From assembly GCA_028281765.1 (NCBI GenBank), contig JANQJF010000081.1:1-64000 (forward strand): a stretch of DNA of 64,000 bases, given 5' to 3'. The notes below the pieces were generated by a model. That model ran no database searches. It was not told where the DNA came from and saw nothing but the letters and a program-made list of their open reading frames with translations. The DNA is from Planctomycetota bacterium (GTDB lineage: Bacteria; Planctomycetota; UBA1135; UBA2386). Position numbers and translations under genes: made by a program. Positions 33,864 to 40,769 of this stretch are shown piece after piece (the first letter of the stretch is position 1; each line of letters starts with the position of its first letter).

Positions 33864-36404
33864 TCAGAGGCCTTCGGTGAATTCCTTGACGTCAGTGATG
33901 CTCGCCTTCACGAGGACCATCAGCGACGAGTTCTCGTCGACGATTCCTTCCTGCTTGAAGAAGAACGACAGCAGCGGGATCTTGCCGAACACCGGGACTT
34001 CGGCGCGACGCTCGATCGAAAGCACTTCGCGCAGGCCGCCGATGAGCAGCGAGCCACCGTCCGGGACGGTTGCGGTCGTCGCGAACGAACGAACCGTGAG
34101 CTGCGGCAGCTGCAGGGTGACCGGCTGCGTCGTGCCCGCGAGCGACGTCGAGAACGTCGGGATCGGGCGGATCAGCTCGGCGACCGTCGGGTTCATGTCG
34201 AGCGTGATGTTCTTGCGGTCGTGGTGGATCGTCGGCTTGACGTCCAGCACGATGCCGTCCTGGATGACGTCGACCTTCGGGTCGGCGATGAACGCCGCCT
34301 GAGCGACTTCCACGTCGAAGTCGCGGATGTAGGACGTCTGGTTGATGACCGCGACGTAGCCGCGCTCGTTGTTCTGGATCGTGACCGTCTGGCCGTTCAG
34401 CTCCTCGACGTCTTCCTGCTTCTCGACCGCGCGCATGACGGCCTGCAGCTGCAGGTCGTCGAGGTAGGTGAACGCGGCCGTGATGCCACCGTTCGGCGAC
34501 AGCGCGCTGCCGAGCGGGTTGCGGAAGAAGTTCTCGGTACGGCCGCGGTAGTCGCCGTCGCCGCCGTCGTCGAAGAACGCACCCGCACTCGGGTTCGCAG
34601 CGGGGTCGGCCGTGCCGGCGTTGTCGAGGCCGGCCGACGCGTTGTCGTCGAGGCCGGTCGTGACGTCATCGAGCGTCGCGACGGTGCCCTTCGCACCCGA
34701 GCCGCCGACGCCGCGGAAGTCGACGCCGACCTCTTGGAGGAAGTTGCGGGTCACGGTCAGGAACTTCGAGTCGACCTTGACGACGGTCGTGGCGAACGCG
34801 CGGAGGTCGTCGAGGGCGCTGCGGACGCGCTCCTGCATCTCCGGGTTGGCGACGACGAGCAGGTAGCCCGTCTCGGTCTGGTCGATCGTGCCGCCGCCTT
34901 CGGCGTCCCAGTAGGTCGGGTCGGTGGCGTCGCGGATCGCGGCGACCAGCGGGTCCATCTCGATGAAGAACGTCTGGTCTTCTCCCTCACCGCCGGTGCG
35001 CGGCGTGTCGCTGTCGCCATCGCCCGTCGGGATCGTCTTGATCTGCGGGGCGATGAACTGCGAGCGGGGGTAGACGAGGTCGCGCACGTCGTGGAGGACC
35101 TGCGAGTTCGAGCCGCCCGCGACCGCCTTGGTCGTGAGCTCGACGACGCCGTTGTTGACCGTCCAAGCCAGCGTCTCGCTCTTGCTGACCATGTGGTCGA
35201 GCAGGTTTTCGATCGTCAGCGGGGCGACGATGTCCATGATGACCGTCAGGCCTTCGCTGTCGATGACCTCGCGCGCTTCCGGCGTGATGATGATCGGGAC
35301 GTTGCGGATCGTCTGGATGCGCGACTTGACCTCGTCGAACGTGCCGTCTTCTTCGGTGAACGACAGGCCGCTCAGGGTCTCGGTCGCGAGGCGGACGCGC
35401 ATCGCGGCGTTGTCCGGATCGACCTGGGTGATCGGGCCCGAGCCGCGCTCGCGACGCATCGCGCGCGCGTGAATCTCGGGATCCATGGAGAGGATGTCCG
35501 TCTGCGGGATCTTGAGGCGCTCGTCCTCTTCGATCATGCGACGGATCGCCTTCGCCATGTCGTGGTAGTAGTCGTCCTGGCGCGTCTCGCGCAGCGCCTT
35601 GACCGACGCGTCGTGCAGCTGGCGTGCGATCTGGCTGTTCGGATCGACGCGCATCGCCTCGAACGCGAGGTTCTGCGACAGCTTGAACTTGCGGCTCTCG
35701 AACGCGCGCGAGGCCTTGCCGAGCAGGTCGTCCCGCTTGGCCTGCTGGCGCGCGAGCTTCGCGTTGGCGAGGTCACGCTTGCGCGCTTGGATCTCTCGCT
35801 GGATCGCGGCGCTCGCGTTCGCGTCGGCTTCGTCCCGCATCTCTTCGACTTCGGTGGTCGCGGCGCGGACGCGCTCGTCGAGGCCACCCCAATCGATGTC
35901 GGCGCCGATCTCGATGTTGAGCGATGCGCGACGCAGCGCGCGCAGCGCAGCGGCGAAGTCCATCGCCTCCGCGGCGGAGTTCGCTTCGTCGAGGAGCGAG
36001 GTCACCTCGGAGCGCGCGCGCTCTTGACGGATCTCGTAGAGGCGCTGCTGGTTCTCACCGAAGTTGCCGCTCGGCTCGGGCAGCTGCAGCTCCGCGTGCA
36101 CCGAACGAAGCAGGCCGAGGACGCGCTCGTTGTTCGGGTCGAGCGACTGGGCCTTGAGCAGTTCGAGGCGCGCGTTGTCGAGCTGGCCATTGCGGACCAT
36201 GCGCTCGGCGTTCGACACCATGTGCTCGACGAGCAGGCGCGTGCGCTGACGCTCGATGTCCTGCGGGTCCTGCGGCGCGCCGGTCTCGGCATCGACGGAG
36301 TCGACAGCCGACAGTTGGCTTTGCTCAGGGACGGAGCAGGAGAGCGCGACAAACGCGAACGTGGCGAGCGAAGCCGCCAGCAGACGATGAGGGTTCAGCA
36401 CCAT
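33864..36404 (-). CDS. Secretin-type outer membrane lipoprotein A
   Basis: An 846-residue protein. Its signal ends at FVALSC (Cys23), likely lipidated. Residues about 40-340 are helical repeats and coiled coil. Around 375-440 is an STN-like domain (VPIIITPEAREVIDSEGL, then TLAWTVNNGVVELTTK). VLHDVRDLVYP leads to a ring-building domain (YLLVVANPEMQERVRSALDDL). The C-terminal secretin domain has VPDGGSLLIGGL and VPVFGKIPLLSFFF, ending near LMVLVKASITD. It should form a large gated outer-membrane pore. No type II, type III or pilus ATPase lies nearby. It is paralogous to the secretin at 43909 and precedes the HAD gene. Confidence 0.85.
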   Translation of the reverse strand: MVLNPHRLLAASLATFAFVALSCSVPEQSQLSAVDSVDAETGAPQDPQDIERQRTRLLVEHMVSNAERMVRNGQLDNARLELLKAQSLDPNNERVLGLLRSVHAELQLPEPSGNFGENQQRLYEIRQERARSEVTSLLDEANSAAEAMDFAAALRALRRASLNIEIGADIDWGGLDERVRAATTEVEEMRDEADANASAAIQREIQARKRDLANAKLARQQAKRDDLLGKASRAFESRKFKLSQNLAFEAMRVDPNSQIARQLHDASVKALRETRQDDYYHDMAKAIRRMIEEDERLKIPQTDILSMDPEIHARAMRRERGSGPITQVDPDNAAMRVRLATETLSGLSFTEEDGTFDEVKSRIQTIRNVPIIITPEAREVIDSEGLTVIMDIVAPLTIENLLDHMVSKSETLAWTVNNGVVELTTKAVAGGSNSQVLHDVRDLVYPRSQFIAPQIKTIPTGDGDSDTPRTGGEGEDQTFFIEMDPLVAAIRDATDPTYWDAEGGGTIDQTETGYLLVVANPEMQERVRSALDDLRAFATTVVKVDSKFLTVTRNFLQEVGVDFRGVGGSGAKGTVATLDDVTTGLDDNASAGLDNAGTADPAANPSAGAFFDDGGDGDYRGRTENFFRNPLGSALSPNGGITAAFTYLDDLQLQAVMRAVEKQEDVEELNGQTVTIQNNERGYVAVINQTSYIRDFDVEVAQAAFIADPKVDVIQDGIVLDVKPTIHHDRKNITLDMNPTVAELIRPIPTFSTSLAGTTQPVTLQLPQLTVRSFATTATVPDGGSLLIGGLREVLSIERRAEVPVFGKIPLLSFFFKQEGIVDENSSLMVLVKASITDVKEFTEGL

Positions 36405-36835
36405 CTTTGTGTCACTTCCAACGGTAGTGCGGTTGCTGATCGCGCCATGCGAACGCGCATTGGAACGCGATGCCGGGGGACGGGCTCAGGGAGGCGATCA
36501 GCATTTGTGCGAGAGGGACGAGGTGACCTTGTGAGGGGACGGTCACCCGCGAAGTCGAGCGCTGAAAGCTAGCGGGGGGTGGGGGGGCGTGCCAGTCCCA
36601 ATTGCGGAGATTGTCGATTGGGAGAGCGCGATGGCATGGGCTGGATCTGCATGTCTGGAAGGCACTTGTGGACGGCTGTCGCCGTCCACAAGTGCCTTCC
36701 AGACCCCTTGCCCGTGCCGATGCCCATGCCCGTGCCCGCCCGTTCCCGCGCCCGCGCCGCGCCCGCCCCGCCCCCTCTCCCGCCCCCCTCCCTTGACAAG
36801 CTTTACACCACAAAGCAAGCTCCCCCCGCACCCCA
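36405..36835. other. 431-base divergent intergenic region with strong inverted repeat
   Basis: The region lies between secretin A and the divergent hypothetical gene at 36836. It contains the inverted repeat at 36633-36730 and then a C-rich tract to about 36792, with many CCCG and GCCC runs. TTGACA at 36793-36798 has no acceptable -10 at normal spacing. No gene is supported; open frames that cross it read through the repeat and are low-complexity. Confidence 0.6.
36633..36730. repeat. Long inverted repeat with nested perfect 24-base arms
   Basis: The inner arms at 36653-36676 and 36681-36704 are perfect reverse complements around a four-base loop (TGTC). A second pair of nine-base arms (36633-36641 and 36722-36730) flanks them. 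The predicted hairpin is very stable. It lies between divergent genes, where a terminator is not expected, and has no T-run. It could be a remnant of a mobile element, a REP-like or integron-like folded site, or a regulatory structure. Confidence 0.85.
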
Positions 36836-37477
36836 ATGGAACACCACAACCGAGACCCGCACCCTCCCCCTTCCGTGCTCCCCTGCGCCCCCTCCTGGTC
36901 CCGTCACCGCTTCGCAATCGGCATCGATCAGCTCCCACGTCTCGTCGTGCGCACCCGCCAAGCCGCCGCCTGGTGTGCGACCGACCCGGGTGGACCCGAC
37001 CGCACGCGTTGGCTGCGCTCTCCCGAATTGCGCCCGCGCGACCTCGATCCGTCCGTGCCGCCGTGGCGCGAGGTGCCGACGATCCGTGCGCGCACACACC
37101 TGCTCTCCGTACGCCGCGCGCGTCTGCTCGACGTGCGGTGTGCCGAACTCCCGACCCTGCGCGTCGCGCTGCGCCACGGCCGGCTGCTCGGCCACGACCT
37201 CGCGGCGTGCACGGGTGGCGAGTTCGCGTACGCCTGTTCGTCGATGTTCGATGCGAGCGACGCGCCGGGATGGGATGCCTGGATCGACTGCGTGACGCAC
37301 GATGACGTCGCGCTCGATGGCACCCGCGCGATGCACCTTTCCTGGATCCCCAATCGCTTTGTCGCCGAGGTCGCGCTCGCGATGGGGGCGGGGGTCGAGT
37401 GTTTGCAGTGGGTGCGTCCCGAGCGGCTCGGAATGCACGGCGTCGACGTCGCGAGTGAGATGCCGCGGCACGCGTGA
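36836..37477 (+). CDS. Hypothetical protein, 213 residues
   Basis: I do not recognise a family. The frame is open and rich in Arg, Ala, Cys and Trp. The first ~25 residues are Pro- and His-rich and sit beside the C-rich tract, so the true start may be later. The more protein-like part is from about residue 110 on (CTGGEFAYACSSMFDASDA, then RAMHLSWIPNRFVAEVALAMG). No signal peptide, membrane helix or catalytic motif is clear. The opposite strand is also open, but its codons look random. A good bidirectional terminator follows 15 bases after the stop, which supports that this gene is transcribed. Confidence 0.55.
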   Translation: MEHHNRDPHPPPSVLPCAPSWSRHRFAIGIDQLPRLVVRTRQAAAWCATDPGGPDRTRWLRSPELRPRDLDPSVPPWREVPTIRARTHLLSVRRARLLDVRCAELPTLRVALRHGRLLGHDLAACTGGEFAYACSSMFDASDAPGWDAWIDCVTHDDVALDGTRAMHLSWIPNRFVAEVALAMGAGVECLQWVRPERLGMHGVDVASEMPRHA

Positions 37478-37491
37478 TGCGGCCCTTACAT

Positions 37492-37523
37492 GAAGAAACC
37501 CGGCGTCGCCGCCGGGTTTCTTC
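37492..37523. terminator. Bidirectional rho-independent terminator
   Basis: Perfect 14-base arms (37492-37505 and 37510-37523) around TCGC. The outer part of the stem is A-rich on one side and T-rich on the other, so a U-run is available in both directions. It lies between two convergent stops. Confidence 0.85.
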
Positions 37524-37540
37524 GATGCGCGTCGCGCTCG

Positions 37541-38116
37541 CTACTGCTTGCGCTTGCCGAGACCACCACCGAAGTTGATTTCGGAGAAGCCCGACACGGT
37601 CACGACGTCGACGAGGCTCGCGACGTCACCGTAGGTGGCGCCGACGGCCGGTTCGATGACCACCGACATGACCTTGGTCTGGCCGGGGTTGTCCTTGTCC
37701 GGAACGCGTTGCGACGGGTCCGTCGCGATCTTCTCGAGCGCCGCCTTCAGCTTTTCCATGTCGTCGTACCGCTTGGGTCCGACTTCCCAGTGGCAGAGGT
37801 GGCCTTCGAGCTTGTAGGCGCGCTTGCGCCCTTCCTTGTTCAGCGGGCTGCCGCGGTGTTCGGGCTTGCGCACGATCTCGCGACCCCACTCCGAGTTGAC
37901 GATCTTGATCGACAGCTGCTCGACCGGTTCCTCGGGGTTGCTCTGCGAACCGCGGTCCTTCGGGAGGTACGCGGGCAGCTTCGCCTCGAGGGTTTTGAAG
38001 TCGATGCAGAGGAAGAAAATGATCAGCAAGAACACGACGTCGATCATGGGCGTCATGTCCATCGCGGCGTCTTCCTGGACGTCCTTGAGGTGGCTCTTCT
38101 TCTTTTTCTTCGCCAT
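37541..38116 (-). CDS. ExbD/TolR-family protein, second copy
   Basis: A 191-residue protein. A Lys-rich cytoplasmic start (MAKKKKKSHLK) is followed by MDMTPMIDVVFLLIIFFL, the single ExbD/TolR membrane helix with its proton-path Asp. The periplasmic part of about 130 residues is longer than minimal ExbD and has a KAELE-like helix near LEKIATDP. It is last in the Exb gene run, nine bases after another ExbD gene, with an AGGAG Shine-Dalgarno sequence. Such proteins pair with ExbB/TolQ as a proton-driven motor that transmits force to envelope proteins. Confidence 0.92.
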   Translation of the reverse strand: MAKKKKKSHLKDVQEDAAMDMTPMIDVVFLLIIFFLCIDFKTLEAKLPAYLPKDRGSQSNPEEPVEQLSIKIVNSEWGREIVRKPEHRGSPLNKEGRKRAYKLEGHLCHWEVGPKRYDDMEKLKAALEKIATDPSQRVPDKDNPGQTKVMSVVIEPAVGATYGDVASLVDVVTVSGFSEINFGGGLGKRKQ

Positions 38117-38125
38117 GACTGACTC

Positions 38126-38641
38126 CTACTTGCTGTAGAGGCGAACCTCTTTGTCTTCCTCGCTCATCGCGAGTTCGATCTTCCAGAACGCAGCCTCGGG
38201 CTGACTGCAGCCAGTCATGAACTTGCCGACCCAGTGCCACTCGGTCCACTTGTCGGCTCGGATCAGAATCGGGTCGTTGACGACCGTGACGAGCTTGCCA
38301 CCGATGGTCTCTTCATCCATGTCTTGGACGACCGTGTTCTTCCACTCGATGAGCAGTTCACCCACGGTCGACATGTCGTCGCCGTGCTGAATCGGGTCGT
38401 ACCGCACGTTCTTGCGGTAGACCATGCGGCCGTCCTGCGTGATGTTCAGGATCGGGCGCACCTCGGGCGGAGAGTCGTCGGGCGTCGCGTACTTGGCCAT
38501 CGGAAGGATCAGGTCTTCCAGATCCTTCTGACTGAGGTCGATGACGAGCACGAAGAAGATCATCAGCAGGAAGACGCAATCGATCATCGGCGTCATGTCC
38601 ATGTCTGCTTCGCGTTCGACTTCGTCTTCCAACAGACTCAT
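38126..38641 (-). CDS. ExbD/TolR-family protein, first copy
   Basis: A 171-residue protein. It has an acidic start (MSLLEDEVEREAD), then MDMTPMIDCVFLLMIFFVLV with the conserved Asp, and a periplasmic domain with ILNITQDGRMVYRKNV, typical of ExbD. An AGGAG Shine-Dalgarno sequence precedes the ATG. The ExbB gene is upstream and a second, divergent ExbD follows; two different ExbD chains per ExbB is a common planctomycete arrangement. The Exb motor probably serves the co-encoded repeat proteins and secretin rather than a TonB protein, since no TonB is in the window. Confidence 0.92.
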   Translation of the reverse strand: MSLLEDEVEREADMDMTPMIDCVFLLMIFFVLVIDLSQKDLEDLILPMAKYATPDDSPPEVRPILNITQDGRMVYRKNVRYDPIQHGDDMSTVGELLIEWKNTVVQDMDEETIGGKLVTVVNDPILIRADKWTEWHWVGKFMTGCSQPEAAFWKIELAMSEEDKEVRLYSK

Positions 38642-38685
38642 GGCTCACTCCTGGTTGATGTTAATGGACCTAGCCAACGTCACGA

Positions 38686-39405
38686 TCACTTCGCGCGGAA
38701 GCGCTCGAAGAGGTCTTCGGCGATCGCGTTGATCTCGATCGACGTCCGAACCACGCGGTTGCGGAACACGAAGAAGAACGCGCCAGTCGGCAGTGCCACG
38801 CACAGACCGAAGATCGTCGTCACGAGCGCGAGCTTGATACCACCCGCGAGCTGAGCCGGCGACACCGAGCCACCGGCGCGGGCGATCTCACCGAACGTGA
38901 CGAACATGCCGGTCACCGTGCCGAGCAGACCCATCATCGGCGCCGACGCGGCGATCAGCGACAGCCAGCCGATCTTCTGGAAGAGCTTGACGGTCTCTTC
39001 TTCTTCCATTTCACGAACGCTGGTCTGGATCGTTTCGAACGGGTGACCCAGCTTCGAGAGTCCGGCCTGGACGATGTTCGTGAGGTACATGTGCTCTTGC
39101 TCGCACAGATCCATCGCCTCTTGGAAGTTCTCTTCGTCGAAGAGCGCTTCGAGTTCGTTGATGACGTCGGGCGGCGCGAGCTTGTCACGCTTGATCGAGA
39201 CGAAGTTCTCGATGATGAGCGCGACCGAGACGATCGAGAGGATGACGATGATCCAACCGATCGGACCGGCGTGCTGGAACGCCTCGATGATCGGGTTCGG
39301 CGCGGCTTCCGCCGGGGCGTCGCCTTCTTGGGCGACCGCGGCGGTGGTCATCAACAGGGGAGTCACGAGGGGGAGCGCGACGCTGATCAGTTTGTCAAAA
39401 CGCAT
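38686..39405 (-). CDS. ExbB/TolQ/MotA-family proton channel protein
   Basis: A 239-residue inner-membrane protein. A signal-like N-terminus (residues 1-26 ending AVAQEGD) precedes the first helix IGWIIVILSIVSVALIIENF. A cytoplasmic loop follows, then the pair of helices with APMMGLLGTVTGMFVTFGEI, the classical ExbB motif. It ends with LVTTIFGLCVALPTGAFFF. It forms the pentameric stator that houses ExbD dimers. It is followed by two ExbD genes and preceded, after a 193-base gap with terminator-like hairpins, by two repeat-protein genes on the same strand. Confidence 0.93.
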   Translation of the reverse strand: MRFDKLISVALPLVTPLLMTTAAVAQEGDAPAEAAPNPIIEAFQHAGPIGWIIVILSIVSVALIIENFVSIKRDKLAPPDVINELEALFDEENFQEAMDLCEQEHMYLTNIVQAGLSKLGHPFETIQTSVREMEEEETVKLFQKIGWLSLIAASAPMMGLLGTVTGMFVTFGEIARAGGSVSPAQLAGGIKLALVTTIFGLCVALPTGAFFFVFRNRVVRTSIEINAIAEDLFERFRAK

Positions 39406-39528
39406 CGGAACTACTGTCTCTAAGAGGGGATGGGATGGGACTGGAAATCGATTGGTGCCGCGGCCGAACCGCGACGTGATTCGATCTGACCCGCCGGGCG
39501 CAACGGGCGATGATCAGGGCCGGAGAGT

Positions 39529-39569
39529 GTCGGGGACACCCGACCCGTGGGAAAGCCCCTTGGCGGGGC
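39529..39569 (-). terminator. Hairpin pair after the 376-residue repeat protein gene
   Basis: GCCCC (39555-39559) pairs with GGGGC (39565-39569), and on the minus strand TTTCCC follows. Next to it, six-base arms at 39529-39534 and 39539-39544 form a second hairpin. Together they could partly terminate transcription before exbB. Confidence 0.45.
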
Positions 39570-39598
39570 AAAATCGCAGTTTTTGCGTTGCGGCGTCA

Positions 39599-40729
39599 TC
39601 ACTTCTGCTCGGCCGCCGCCTTCGCCGCCCAGGCCGTGCCGGAGTAGTTCTTCACGACCGTGTCGAAGTACCCGCGCGCGCGAGCCGCGAAGTCCGAGGA
39701 CTCGCGGTCCGGACCGAGGGCCAGGATGACCTTGCCGGAGTAGTACAACGCCTTCGCGGTCGTCGTGCCGCCGAGCGGATCGGTCAGGTTGGCTTCGGCG
39801 AGCGCGATCTGGGCGGCGCGTAGGCCGTCCTTCTTGCCCGTTTCGTCGGCCTGCAGGAACAGCGCTTCGCCCTTGCCGGCCTTCGCGGCCGCGGCGATCA
39901 CCGGGTTCTTGTCCTTCTCGAACTTGCCGAAGTAGCGTAGCGCCTCGTCGTACTTCTTTTCGGCGATGAACGTCTCGCCTTCGCCGACGACGGACGCCGC
40001 GACGAACGACTCGAGCTTGGTCTTGGGGCCCGTCGCCGTCGCGATCGCACTCTCGGCCGCGTTCTTCGCGCGGCGGAACGTCGACCGGGCGGCGGGCAGC
40101 TTGCTCTGCAGCATCTGCGCCTTCGCGATCGCGAGCTTGGCCTGGACGTCCCACGACGGGTCGAGACCCTGCGTCGCGACCATCGAGCTCAGGCCCGACA
40201 GAGTCTGCTCGGCGTCGCTCGCCTGGCCCGCGAGGAGCTGGGCCTGGCCGAGTTCGAGGCGGGCTTCCGCGCTGCGGTAGTTGTCGCCGGCGTCGGACAA
40301 GAAGGACTCGAGCTTCGAGATCGCGGGGCCTGCCTTGGCGGCATCGTCGCCGGCGGCGCGCACGGTCGCGCGCGCGGCGAAGAACTGCGCTTCCAGCTTC
40401 AGCACCGCGCGCTCGGTCTTGCCGGCGGCCTCTTCGAAGAGGTTCGCGGCGTTGTCGAACTCGCCATTCTTGTAGGCGGCGTGGCCGAGCGTCAGCGGCT
40501 CCGGCGGTTCGAACCATTCGACCGCGGCGATCGAGGTCGTCGGCAGTTCATCGACGTCGTCACCGCGCTTGAACTTGATCGCGGATGCCGAGAACTCGGT
40601 CACTTCGACGCCGCGAATGCGCTTCCCGCTCTTCGTCAGGATGTTGTCCTTGATGTCCTGCGCGTGGGCCGCGGCGACCAGGACGCTCGCCACGATGGCG
40701 GCCATCGACATGTTCTTGAAGGTCGTCAT
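39599..40729 (-). CDS. Secreted tetratricopeptide-type protein, 376 residues
   Basis: A signal peptide (MSMAAIVASVLVAAAHAQ) is followed by a small beta-domain (DNILTKSGKRIRGVEVTEFS). Helical repeats follow, for example LTLGHAAYKNGEFDNAANLFEEAA and EARLELGQAQLLAGQASDAE. The fold is TPR/Sel1-like, so a periplasmic protein-protein scaffold is likely. The ATG at 40729 opens the signal peptide; the frame extension to 40813 is not protein-like. It sits between a larger repeat protein and exbB and is probably part of the same envelope complex. I do not recognise a named family. Confidence 0.75.
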   Translation of the reverse strand: MTTFKNMSMAAIVASVLVAAAHAQDIKDNILTKSGKRIRGVEVTEFSASAIKFKRGDDVDELPTTSIAAVEWFEPPEPLTLGHAAYKNGEFDNAANLFEEAAGKTERAVLKLEAQFFAARATVRAAGDDAAKAGPAISKLESFLSDAGDNYRSAEARLELGQAQLLAGQASDAEQTLSGLSSMVATQGLDPSWDVQAKLAIAKAQMLQSKLPAARSTFRRAKNAAESAIATATGPKTKLESFVAASVVGEGETFIAEKKYDEALRYFGKFEKDKNPVIAAAAKAGKGEALFLQADETGKKDGLRAAQIALAEANLTDPLGGTTTAKALYYSGKVILALGPDRESSDFAARARGYFDTVVKNYSGTAWAAKAAAEQK

Positions 40730-40769
40730 TTTGGTTTCTTGCGTTTGCGGTTCAGCTCGCGTGCGCGAA

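Noticed and set aside
36793-36821. TTGACA before the hypothetical gene at 36836
   Set aside because: No acceptable -10 hexamer occurs at 15-19 bases; kept only as a mention in the intergenic entry.
36589-37305. Open frames reading through the inverted repeat and C-rich tract
   Set aside because: Translation is Pro/Arg/Ala low-complexity, and the frames owe their length to lack of A/T; no start signal.
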